Assembly (NCBI RefSeq): GCF_947488135.1 | Contig: NZ_CANKYW010000004.1 | Span: forward strand, 248,001-312,000 | Origin: an uncultured Marivita sp. | Lineage (GTDB): Bacteria > Pseudomonadota > Alphaproteobacteria > Rhodobacterales > Rhodobacteraceae | Length of the DNA stretch: 64,000 nucleotides | Direction of reading: 5' to 3' | In this document: one piece after another, positions 46,209-54,370 of the stretch | Position numbering within the stretch: the stretch's first letter is position 1 | Layout of the letters: each line of letters begins with the position of its first letter | Notes under the pieces: model-generated | Told to the model about the DNA's origin: nothing | The model's database searches: none | Seen by the model: only the letters and a program-made list of their open reading frames with translations | Program-made: the position numbers and the translations under genes

Positions 46209-47708
46209 ATGCAAGAACTGACCCATTATCTTGGCGGAGAGCACGTCAAAGGCTCGTCCGGCCGCTTTGCCGATGTCTACAACCCCGCAACCGGCGAAGT
46301 TCAGGCGAAGGTGCCGCTTGCATCGACCGATGAGGTGGCCAAAGCCGTCGAGATCGCCGCCAAGGCGCAACCCGCCTGGGCTGCCACCAACCCGCAGCGC
46401 CGCGCACGGGTGATGATGGCCTTCGTCGGCCTGCTCAACCGCGACATGGACAAATTGGCCGAGGCTCTGAGCCGCGAGCATGGCAAGACACTGCCCGACG
46501 CCAAGGGCGATGTGCAGCGCGGTCTGGAAGTGGTGGAATACTGCATCGGCGCGCCGGAATTGCTCAAGGGCGAATATACCGACAGCGCGGGCCCGGGCAT
46601 CGACATGTATTCGATGAAACAGCCGCTCGGGGTCACGGCTGGCATCACGCCCTTCAACTTTCCCGCCATGATCCCGATGTGGATGTTCGCCCCGGCCCTG
46701 GCCTGCGGCAACGCCTTCATCCTCAAACCCTCCGAGCGCGACCCGTCGGTGCCGCTGATGCTGGCCGAGTTGATGGAGGAAGCGGGCCTGCCCAAGGGTG
46801 TGCTGCAAGTCGTCAACGGCGACAAGGAAGCGGTGGATGCGCTGCTGCATCATTCGGTCGTGCAAAGCATCGGCTTTGTCGGCTCGACCCCGATCGCGGA
46901 ATACATCTACGGCACGGGCTGCGCCAACGGCAAGCGCGTGCAGTGTTTCGGCGGCGCCAAGAACCACATGATCGTCATGCCCGACGCCGACATGGATCAG
47001 GCCGCAGATGCGCTGATCGGCGCGGGCTACGGCGCGGCTGGCGAACGCTGCATGGCGATTTCCGTGGCTGTTCCCGTGGGCGACGAGACCGCCGACCGCC
47101 TGATCGAAAAGCTGGTGCCGCGCATCGAGAAGCTGAAGGTCGGCCCCTATACCGCTGGCGATGATGTGGATTACGGACCGGTCGTAACGGCGGCGGCGAA
47201 GGAAAACATCCTTGGACTGATTCAGTCGGGTGTCGACCAAGGTGCAGAGCTTGTCGTTGACGGGCGCGATTTCAGCCTTCAGGGATATGAAGATGGCTTC
47301 TTCGTTGGCCCGCATCTCTTCGACCGCGTGACGCCGGATATGGACATCTACAAGAAAGAGATCTTCGGCCCCGTCCTGTCGACCGTGCGCGCGGGCAGCT
47401 ACGAGGAAGCCATCAAGCTGGCCATGGACCACGAATACGGCAACGGCACCGCGATCTTCACCCGCGACGGCGATGCGGCGCGGGATTTCGCCAACCGGAT
47501 CAATATCGGCATGGTGGGCATCAACGTGCCGATCCCGGTGCCGCTGGCCTATCACACCTTTGGCGGTTGGAAAAAATCGGTCTTCGGCGACCTGAACCAG
47601 CACGGGCCGGATGCGTTCAAGTTCTACACGCGCACCAAGACCGTGACTTCGCGCTGGCCGTCGGGGATCAAGGAAGGCGGCGAGTTCAATTTCAAGGCGA
47701 TGGATTGA
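46209..47708 (+). CDS. mmsA: Methylmalonate-semialdehyde dehydrogenase (acylating)
   Basis: Converts methylmalonate semialdehyde (and malonate semialdehyde) with CoA and NAD to propionyl-CoA or acetyl-CoA, last step of valine breakdown. 499 aa aldehyde dehydrogenase fold with ITPFNFPAMIPMWM, QCFGGAKNHMIVMPD and catalytic Cys in GAAGERCMAISVAV. ATG 46209 has AGGAGG 5-6 nt before it. Divergent from the LysR gene; the other valine genes follow 1.8 kb later. Confidence 0.94.
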   Translation: MQELTHYLGGEHVKGSSGRFADVYNPATGEVQAKVPLASTDEVAKAVEIAAKAQPAWAATNPQRRARVMMAFVGLLNRDMDKLAEALSREHGKTLPDAKGDVQRGLEVVEYCIGAPELLKGEYTDSAGPGIDMYSMKQPLGVTAGITPFNFPAMIPMWMFAPALACGNAFILKPSERDPSVPLMLAELMEEAGLPKGVLQVVNGDKEAVDALLHHSVVQSIGFVGSTPIAEYIYGTGCANGKRVQCFGGAKNHMIVMPDADMDQAADALIGAGYGAAGERCMAISVAVPVGDETADRLIEKLVPRIEKLKVGPYTAGDDVDYGPVVTAAAKENILGLIQSGVDQGAELVVDGRDFSLQGYEDGFFVGPHLFDRVTPDMDIYKKEIFGPVLSTVRAGSYEEAIKLAMDHEYGNGTAIFTRDGDAARDFANRINIGMVGINVPIPVPLAYHTFGGWKKSVFGDLNQHGPDAFKFYTRTKTVTSRWPSGIKEGGEFNFKAMD

Positions 47709-47732
47709 TTTTCGGCGCGAAATCATGAACCT

Positions 47733-47757
47733 AAGGGCGGCGGTCAATGCCGCCCTT
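47733..47757 (+). terminator. Terminator of mmsA
   Basis: Nine-bp stem AAGGGCGGC/GCCGCCCTT, 7-nt loop, then TTTTATTT. It separates mmsA from the following small gene. Confidence 0.9.
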
Positions 47758-47772
47758 TTTATTTGAGGTGAC

Positions 47773-48204
47773 ATGCCCGCGACGTTCCAGATTCTCCCGT
47801 CCCACAATCTCGTTTATGTACGCTACACCGGCACAATGCTGGTCGAGGACAGTCTCAAGGCCTTTGCCGCCTATGCGCAGCATCCCGACGCCCGTCCCGG
47901 GCAACGCCATTTGATCGATCTCACGCGGATCACGGAGATGGAGGCCAACTTTGCCAAGATCATGCAATTGCAGGCGATCAAGGGGGCCGAACTGGCCATG
48001 CGCGAAGCCGAGACACTCATGGTCTATTTCGCCAACACCCCCCTGTCGCTGAAAGCGGCAGCACTGGCCAAGAACGGCTGGTCGGCAAGTCAGGGTGTCG
48101 TCGCCATCGTACAGGAAACCGAACGCACGGCACTCGACGCGCTCGGCCTGTCGCATGACAGTCTGGACGCTTTGTTGAATGCGCAGCAATCCCGACCAGC
48201 CTAG
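47773..48204 (+). CDS. STAS/SpoIIAA-like protein
   Basis: 143-aa soluble protein: [20 protein letters not shown], then [19 protein letters not shown] and a C-terminal helical part. The alternating strand-helix pattern with HLIDLTRI resembles SpoIIAA-like (STAS) proteins known only from sequence. Function unknown. Confidence 0.6.
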   Translation: MPATFQILPSHNLVYVRYTGTMLVEDSLKAFAAYAQHPDARPGQRHLIDLTRITEMEANFAKIMQLQAIKGAELAMREAETLMVYFANTPLSLKAAALAKNGWSASQGVVAIVQETERTALDALGLSHDSLDALLNAQQSRPA

Positions 48205-48272
48205 CGGCGCCGGAAGGTGACAAGCCCGCGAAAGGATTTAAACTGCCCCACCACAGGCTTGGGAGACGCGCC

Positions 48273-49400
48273 ATGCAGGAACCGGATTTCACCATTGGCA
48301 TCGAAGAAGAGTACCTTCTGGTCGATCTCGACAGCATGGCGCTGGCACAAGCACCGGAAGGGCTGATGGAGGCCTGCGCGGCGGAGCTGGAAAAGCAGGT
48401 CAGCCCGGAATTTTTGCAATGCCAGATCGAGATCGGCACCAAGGTCTGCGCTGATATCAACGACGCCCGCGAGGATCTCAAACGCCTGCGCAGCACCGTG
48501 GCGCGCTGCGCGAAAGAGCACAACCTGGCCCCGATTGCCGCGTCCTGCCATCCGTTCGGCGACTGGAAGAACCAGCATCACACCGACAAGGACCGCTACA
48601 ATGACCTTCAGGATGCTCTGGGCGGTGTGGTCCGCCGGATGCTGATCTGCGGAATGCATGTGCATGTCGGGCTGGACAACGACGCGCTGCGGGCCGACCT
48701 GATGGGGCAAATGGCCTATTTCCTGCCGCATCTTCTGGCCATGTCCACCTCCTCCCCGTTCTGGCAGGGCGAAGACACCGGGCTTGCGTCCTACCGAATC
48801 TCGGTCTTCGACAACCTGCCCCGCACCGGCCTCCCTCCGCAATTCGACAATTGGGAGGAATACGAACGCTCGGTTCAGGTGCTCATCGATCTGGGCCTGA
48901 TCGAGGACAGCTCGAAAATCTGGTGGGACCTGCGCCCGTCGCACAGTTTCCCGACGCTCGAGACGCGCATCATGGATGTGCAACCCCGGTTGGAGGACAC
49001 CCTGACATTGGCGGCGATCAACCAGTGCCTGATGCGGATGCTCTGGCGGCTTCGGGTGCGCAACCAACGCTGGCGGCGCTACGATCCGTTTCTGATTGCC
49101 GAAAACCGCTGGCGCGCGCAGCGTTACGGGGTCAGCGACGGATTGATCGACTTCGGCCGCGGTGAGATCGTCCCGATGCCGGAACTGACCGAAGAACTGA
49201 TCGAACTGATCGAACAGGATGCGGGCATCCTGCGCTGCCTGCGCGAGTTGGAACACAGCCGGGATATCGTGGAAAAGGGCAACGGTACCGCGCGTCAACG
49301 CGCCATCGTGGCCGAAGCGAAAGAGGCCGGTAAAGACAGCGACGAACAGATGCGCGCGGTGGTCAGCCACCTGGTCGAGGAATTTCACGCGGGGCTTTGA
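48273..49400 (+). CDS. Carboxylate-amine ligase, GCS2/YbdK family
   Basis: ATP-dependent ligase of the weak glutamate-cysteine ligase type. 375 aa with [47 protein letters not shown] and [14 protein letters not shown]-like core (here [20 protein letters not shown]). True gamma-glutamylcysteine synthesis cannot be asserted. ATG 48273. Confidence 0.88.
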   Translation: MQEPDFTIGIEEEYLLVDLDSMALAQAPEGLMEACAAELEKQVSPEFLQCQIEIGTKVCADINDAREDLKRLRSTVARCAKEHNLAPIAASCHPFGDWKNQHHTDKDRYNDLQDALGGVVRRMLICGMHVHVGLDNDALRADLMGQMAYFLPHLLAMSTSSPFWQGEDTGLASYRISVFDNLPRTGLPPQFDNWEEYERSVQVLIDLGLIEDSSKIWWDLRPSHSFPTLETRIMDVQPRLEDTLTLAAINQCLMRMLWRLRVRNQRWRRYDPFLIAENRWRAQRYGVSDGLIDFGRGEIVPMPELTEELIELIEQDAGILRCLRELEHSRDIVEKGNGTARQRAIVAEAKEAGKDSDEQMRAVVSHLVEEFHAGL

Positions 49401-49476
49401 CCTTGTGCAAGAATTCTGAAACAGTTGGGAATTAAACAAGCGTTCAATTCACTTGCTCCAAGGGAGGGACGGCGCG

Positions 49477-50616
49477 ATGGATTTTGCCCTGACAGAAGAA
49501 CAGACCGCGATTTTCGACATGGCTTGCGCCTTCGGGCAGGACCATATCGCGCCGCATGCCCGCGACTGGGAGGCCCAGGGCACCATCCCGAAAGATCTTT
49601 GGCCGCGCTTGGGCGAACTGGGCTTTGCCGGGCTATACGTCTCCGAAGAGAGCGGTGGATCGGGTCTCAGCCGCTTGGACGCGACGCTGGTCTTCGAGGC
49701 GCTGTCCATGGCCTGCCCCTCGGTCGCGGCGTTCCTGTCGATCCACAACATGTGCGCCAAGATGATCGACAGTTTCGCCAACGACGAGATGAAATCCCGC
49801 GTATTGCCAAAGGCGATGACGATGGAGACCGTGCTCAGCTACTGCCTGACAGAGCCCGGCAGTGGCTCGGACGCGGCTGCGTTGAAAACGCGCGCGGATC
49901 GGACCAACGAAGGTTACACGCTCAACGGCACCAAGGCGTTCATCTCGGGCGGCGGCTATTCGGATCTGTACGTGGCCATGGTGCGCACCGGCGAAGACGG
50001 GCCAAAGGGCGTTTCGGCGGTCCTGATCGAGGATGGCACACCGGGGCTGAGCTTCGGCGGGCTGGAAGACAAGATGGGCTGGCGCTCGCAACCGACACGT
50101 CAGGTTCAGTTCGACGATTGCAAGATCCCGGCACAAAACCTGCTGGGCGAAGAAGGCCGTGGCTTTGCGTATGCGATGGCAGGGCTTGACGGCGGACGGC
50201 TAAACATCGCCGCCTGTTCGCTGGGGGCGGCGCAATCCGGTCTGGACGCGACCTTGGCCTATATGGCGGAACGCAAGGCGTTCGGAAAATCCATCGACCA
50301 GTTCCAGGCGCTCCAGTTCCGGCTCGCCGATATGGAGATCGAGTTGCAAGCCGCGCGCACCTTCCTTCGACAGGCGGCATGGAAGCTCGACACGCAACAG
50401 CCCGATGCCACCAAGTTCTGCGCCATGGCCAAGAAATTCGTCACAGAAGCGGGAAGCAAAGTGGTCGACCAATGCCTGCAACTGCACGGCGGCTACGGCT
50501 ACCTGGCGGATTACGGGATCGAGAAACTGGTCCGCGACCTGCGCGTCCACCAGATCCTCGAAGGCACGAACGAAATCATGCGCCTGATCGTGGCGCGACA
50601 GATGCTGGCGCACTGA
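49477..50616 (+). CDS. Acyl-CoA dehydrogenase, probably isobutyryl-CoA dehydrogenase
   Basis: Flavoprotein oxidising a short branched acyl-CoA. 379 aa. Family motifs YCLTEPGSGSDAAALKT, GGGYSDLYVAMVRT, the base Glu in ILEGTNEIMRLIVARQML, and LQLHGGYGYLADY. Adjacent to a 3-hydroxyisobutyryl-CoA hydrolase/3-hydroxyisobutyrate dehydrogenase gene and near mmsA, so isobutyryl-CoA (valine pathway) is the likely substrate. AGGGAGG lies about 9 nt before ATG 49477. Confidence 0.88.
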   Translation: MDFALTEEQTAIFDMACAFGQDHIAPHARDWEAQGTIPKDLWPRLGELGFAGLYVSEESGGSGLSRLDATLVFEALSMACPSVAAFLSIHNMCAKMIDSFANDEMKSRVLPKAMTMETVLSYCLTEPGSGSDAAALKTRADRTNEGYTLNGTKAFISGGGYSDLYVAMVRTGEDGPKGVSAVLIEDGTPGLSFGGLEDKMGWRSQPTRQVQFDDCKIPAQNLLGEEGRGFAYAMAGLDGGRLNIAACSLGAAQSGLDATLAYMAERKAFGKSIDQFQALQFRLADMEIELQAARTFLRQAAWKLDTQQPDATKFCAMAKKFVTEAGSKVVDQCLQLHGGYGYLADYGIEKLVRDLRVHQILEGTNEIMRLIVARQMLAH

Positions 50617-50619
50617 CAC

Positions 50620-50700
50620 CTCCCCGGCTTCTTTGGGCTCAAAATACCTCGGGGGAGTCCGCCTTCGGCGGACGGGGGCAGCGCCCCGCTTCCCCGTCCA
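50620..50700. repeat. GC-rich intergenic repeat-like element
   Basis: 81 nt with stem elements: CTCCCC (50620-50625) against GGGGAG (about 50652-50657), TCCGCC-TTC-GGCGGA (50658-50672) and GGGGC-AGC-GCCCC (50675-50687). The wording CCCCGGCTTCTTTGGGCTCA, AAATACCTCGGGGG resembles short dispersed intergenic elements I remember from Rhodobacteraceae, but copy number cannot be checked here. Lies between the two valine genes. Confidence 0.55.
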
Positions 50701-50724
50701 CCTGATACGAAACGGCAGATCGAC

Positions 50725-52644
50725 ATGACAGATATCGACATCCGCAAAGACGGCCACGCTGGCCGCATCACCCTGAACCGTCCCAAGGCACTGAATGCCC
50801 TGACCTACGAGATGTGTCTCGCCATCGAAGAGGCGCTCTGGACGTGGCGGGATGATCCGACGGTCAAGCTGGTGCTGATCGACGCCGAAGGCAACAAGGC
50901 GTTCTGCGCCGGAGGGGATATCGCCGAGATGTACGCCACCGGCACCGCCGGAAATTTCGGCTATGGCCAACGGTTCTGGCGTGATGAATACCGCATGAAT
51001 GCCCTGATCGCCGAATATCCCAAATCGGTTGTCAGCTTCCTGCAAGGCTTCACAATGGGCGGCGGTGTCGGCGTTGGCTGTCACGGCTCGCACCGCGTCG
51101 TCGGAGACAGCAGCCGGATCGCGATGCCGGAATGCGGGATCGGGTTGATCCCGGATGTCGGCGGGTCATACCTCTTGGCCCACGCGCCCGGTCGGCTCGG
51201 GGAATATCTCGGGCTGACGACGGATCGCATGGGACCGGGCGATGCCATCCACGCGGGGTTTGCCGACCTCTATGTGCCGGAAGAGTCATGGGCCGGTGTC
51301 AAGGCGGCGATCTGCGCCGAGGGCAACGTCGCCGCGCTCAACGAGGCTGCCCAGCCCGCACCGGACGCGCGTCTTGCGGCGATGCAACCAAGGATCGACG
51401 CGCTTTTCGGCGGGCAAAGCCTTGGCGACATCGTCAACGCGCTCAAGGGCGACACCGACGAATTTGCGGCGGACGCTCTGGCCCGCGTTTCGCGCAACGC
51501 GCCGCTGTCGATGGCCTGTACGGTGGAAATCCTGCATCGCCTGCGCCGCGAACAACTGGATATCCGCGATGCCTTTGATCTGGAGTACCGGTTCACATCC
51601 CGCGCGATGGAGCATGGCGATTTCATCGAAGGCATCCGCGCCGCGATTATTGACAAAGACAAATCCCCGCACTGGAGTCATGATCTGGGCGGGGTGCCCG
51701 CTGACGCGATCGACACGATGCTGCGCCCCGTGACCGGCGAAAAGCTGACGTTCGAACGAAAGGCGCAAGGGATGAAAATCGGATTTATCGGTCTGGGCAA
51801 CATGGGGGCGCCGATGGCCGCCAACCTCGCCAAGGCGGGCCACGAGGTGATCGGCTACGACATGGCGACGGTCACGGTCAACGGCGTGTCCAACGCCCGC
51901 AACGGCGCCGAAGCGGCCTCCGACGCGGATGTGGTCATCACGATGCTGCCCAACGGGTCGATCCTGCGCGCGGTCGCCGCTGAGGTCATTCCCGCCATGA
52001 AAAATGGCGCGGTCCTGCTCGATTGTTCAACCGTCGATGTGGAAAGCGCGCGGGCCGTGGCCGCTGATGCAGACGCCGCCGGTCTTCTGCCGCTCGATGC
52101 GCCGGTCTCCGGTGGGATCGGCGGTGCGGCCGCCGGAACGTTGACCTTCATGGTGGGCGGATCCAAGGAGGCGTACCAGATCGCCCTACCACTTTTCGAG
52201 ACAATGGGGCAGAAATCCGTCCATTGTGGCCCATCCGGAAACGGTCAGGCGGCCAAAATCTGCAACAACATGATCCTTGGCGTCACCATGATCGCCACCT
52301 GCGAAGCCTTCGCTTTGGCGGACAAACTCGGCCTTGATCGGCAGGCCATGTTCGACGTGGTCAGCACGTCGTCCGGGTACAGCTGGTCGATGAACGCCTA
52401 CTGCCCCGCTCCGGGGATCGGGCCGAAAAGCCCTGCGGACAATGACTACAAGCCGGGCTTCGCTGCCGAATTGATGCTCAAGGACCTGCGGTTGAGCCAG
52501 CAGGCCGCCGAGGCGTCGGATGCGGACACGCCGCTGGGCAAGGCGGCGACGGACCTCTACCGGCGCTTCGTCGAGGAAGAGGACGGCACCGGGCGCGATT
52601 TCTCCGCCATGCTCCCCCGGTTCGAAAAGCGCGGGCGCGAATAA
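50725..52644 (+). CDS. Fused 3-hydroxyisobutyryl-CoA hydrolase / 3-hydroxyisobutyrate dehydrogenase
   Basis: 639-aa bifunctional protein. Residues 1-349 are an enoyl-CoA hydratase-fold hydrolase: CAGGDIAEM, GFTMGGGVGVG, and MPECGIGLIPDVGGSYLL, the HIBCH signature. Residues 350-639 are MmsB: MKIGFIGLGNMGAPMAANLA Rossmann start, DAPVSGGIGGAAAGTL and the catalytic Lys in AAKICNNMILG. The two steps are consecutive in valine breakdown. At the junction Met350 (51772) has AAAGG 8 nt upstream, so a free MmsB could also be made. In the +1 frame the same ATG reads GGA TGA, the usual ATGA overlap of two separate genes, so a small indel could have fused them. The frame is otherwise intact. Confidence 0.85.
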   Translation: MTDIDIRKDGHAGRITLNRPKALNALTYEMCLAIEEALWTWRDDPTVKLVLIDAEGNKAFCAGGDIAEMYATGTAGNFGYGQRFWRDEYRMNALIAEYPKSVVSFLQGFTMGGGVGVGCHGSHRVVGDSSRIAMPECGIGLIPDVGGSYLLAHAPGRLGEYLGLTTDRMGPGDAIHAGFADLYVPEESWAGVKAAICAEGNVAALNEAAQPAPDARLAAMQPRIDALFGGQSLGDIVNALKGDTDEFAADALARVSRNAPLSMACTVEILHRLRREQLDIRDAFDLEYRFTSRAMEHGDFIEGIRAAIIDKDKSPHWSHDLGGVPADAIDTMLRPVTGEKLTFERKAQGMKIGFIGLGNMGAPMAANLAKAGHEVIGYDMATVTVNGVSNARNGAEAASDADVVITMLPNGSILRAVAAEVIPAMKNGAVLLDCSTVDVESARAVAADADAAGLLPLDAPVSGGIGGAAAGTLTFMVGGSKEAYQIALPLFETMGQKSVHCGPSGNGQAAKICNNMILGVTMIATCEAFALADKLGLDRQAMFDVVSTSSGYSWSMNAYCPAPGIGPKSPADNDYKPGFAAELMLKDLRLSQQAAEASDADTPLGKAATDLYRRFVEEEDGTGRDFSAMLPRFEKRGRE

Positions 52645-52732
52645 CGCAATGCATCCGCGCCATATTTCGACAAATTCTCAACGACTTGGAGTGCCAACTA
52701 CCTAAAAGTTAACTCAATTCGCGCAAAGAATA

Positions 52733-52784
52733 GCCGCCTTGCCTCGTCATACCTTCGGTCAAACGTGACCAAAGGTAAGGCGGC
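52733..52784 (+). promoter_or_regulatory. Bulged hairpin covering the ribosome binding site of the Hint protein gene
   Basis: Outer stem GCCGCCTT (52733-52740) with AAGGCGGC (52777-52784); inner stem ACCTT and GGTCA (52751-52755, 52757-52761) with TGACC and AAGGT, one C-A mismatch, AACG loop; one-sided 10-nt bulge. The only Shine-Dalgarno-like bases (AAGG, 52777-52780) are in the outer stem, 6-14 nt before ATG 52791. As DNA, 52751-52776 is a 26-bp imperfect palindrome and could instead be an operator. Confidence 0.5.
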
Positions 52785-52790
52785 ATCCCC

Positions 52791-54365
52791 ATGCCTATCG
52801 CACAGGCTCTTCCCATCAACACGGGCGCAACCGCGACCCAGATGGCAAACACCATTTTCGGCGCGGGCATCACGGTCAATAGCGCGACCTATACGGGCGC
52901 GGGCCTTGCGTCGGGCATCTACAGCAATGGCGACGCGATCTCACCGGAACTCACCCCCGGCGACACGGGCGTCATTCTGTCCACCGGTCGCGCGACCGGG
53001 ATCACAAACAACTCTGGCTCGCTGAACACCAACACGACAGGTGGTCGATCCACCAATAACGGCCAGCCCGGTGACAGCGATTTTACCGCGATTTCAGGGG
53101 GTTTGAATACATTTGACGCGTCGTTCCTCGAGGTCAATTTCACGCCGAACGGCAATCTTCTGACTCTCGACTTTGTCATCAGCTCCGAAGAATACCCGGA
53201 ATACATCAACTCGGCGTTCCTCGACGTCGTCGGAATCTGGGTTAACGGTGTTCAGGCCACGGTGACCGTCGGCAACGGCAACGTGTCGGTCGGCAACATC
53301 AATGGCAACACCGCGGCGAACCTCTACAACGACAACACGTCCGACCAGTTCAACACCGAGATGGACGGGTTTACTGTCACGCTCAGCGTTGCCGCGCCCG
53401 TTAACGCGGGCGTCCCGAACACGATCAAGATCGGTGTGGCCGACGTATCGGACGCGACCTATGACACCAACCTCCTGATCGCAGGCGGATCGGCACAGGC
53501 GTCCCTCGTCGCCGTCGACGACGCGGCGAATATCGGGCTGAACAGCAGCAAGACAATCGCCGTTCTCGACAATGACAGCTCGACCGGCGGCACGTTGACC
53601 ATCACCCATATCAACGGCGTCGCGGTCAGTGTCGGCTCCAACATTACGCTCACCTCCGGGCAGGTCGTCACCCTGAATGCCGACGGTACGCTGACTGTCC
53701 TGTCCGATGGGGACGTGGAAACCGCGTATTTCACCTACACGGTCAACAATGGACTGGGTCAGCAGGACACAGCAATCGTCCAGGTCGACCAGCTCCCCTG
53801 CTTCGTGGCAGGCACCCTGATCGACACGCCCAGCGGTCCTGTGCCCGTCGAAACATTGCGCCCCGGCGATATTGTGTTCACGCTCGACGATGGGGCGCAG
53901 CCCATTCGCTGGGCCGGATCGCGCGAGATCGACGCCAAAGGCGACTTCGCGCCCATCTGCATCAGTGCCGGAAGCTACGGAGCCACTCAGGACGTCTGGC
54001 TGTCCCCGCAGCACCGCGTGCTGGTGCGCGACATCTGGGCAGAGCTGTTGTTCGGAGAATCCGAGGTTTTGGTGAAAGCCAAGGACCTGGTGAACGACAA
54101 GACCGTACGCCGGGAAGAGCGCGATACGTCGGTGACTTACGTGCACCTCCTGTTCGACGCACATCAGATCCTGACATCGCAGGGGCTGCTTTCTGAAAGC
54201 TACCTGCCCGGCCCGATGATGAAACACGCCTTTTCGCAGGAATGCTGCGACGAGATTATCACGCTTTTCCCTGAGCTTGCGGAGATCGATTCATCCGGCT
54301 GGAGCGCGGCCCGACCGATCCTGAAAACCTACGAAGCACACGCCCTTCAAGCGCGCACTTCGTAA
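52791..54365 (+). CDS. Choice-of-anchor L protein with C-terminal Hint domain
   Basis: 524 aa. Residues about 20-235 form a choice-of-anchor L-type beta domain (ISPELTPGDTGVILSTGRAT, LLTLDFVISSEEYPEYINSAF, NLLIAGGSAQASLVAVDD), 240-335 an Ig/cadherin-like beta region (KTIAVLDNDSSTGGTLTITH), and 337-480 a Hint (Hedgehog/intein) domain starting CFVAGTLIDTPSGPVPVETL with Cys337 at its first position and SPQHRVLV. Hint domains can self-cleave at this Cys. No classical signal peptide is seen; type I secretion is possible. The N-terminal part resembles large secreted adhesin-type proteins. Confidence 0.82.
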   Translation: MPIAQALPINTGATATQMANTIFGAGITVNSATYTGAGLASGIYSNGDAISPELTPGDTGVILSTGRATGITNNSGSLNTNTTGGRSTNNGQPGDSDFTAISGGLNTFDASFLEVNFTPNGNLLTLDFVISSEEYPEYINSAFLDVVGIWVNGVQATVTVGNGNVSVGNINGNTAANLYNDNTSDQFNTEMDGFTVTLSVAAPVNAGVPNTIKIGVADVSDATYDTNLLIAGGSAQASLVAVDDAANIGLNSSKTIAVLDNDSSTGGTLTITHINGVAVSVGSNITLTSGQVVTLNADGTLTVLSDGDVETAYFTYTVNNGLGQQDTAIVQVDQLPCFVAGTLIDTPSGPVPVETLRPGDIVFTLDDGAQPIRWAGSREIDAKGDFAPICISAGSYGATQDVWLSPQHRVLVRDIWAELLFGESEVLVKAKDLVNDKTVRREERDTSVTYVHLLFDAHQILTSQGLLSESYLPGPMMKHAFSQECCDEIITLFPELAEIDSSGWSAARPILKTYEAHALQARTS

Positions 54366-54370
54366 ATCAC

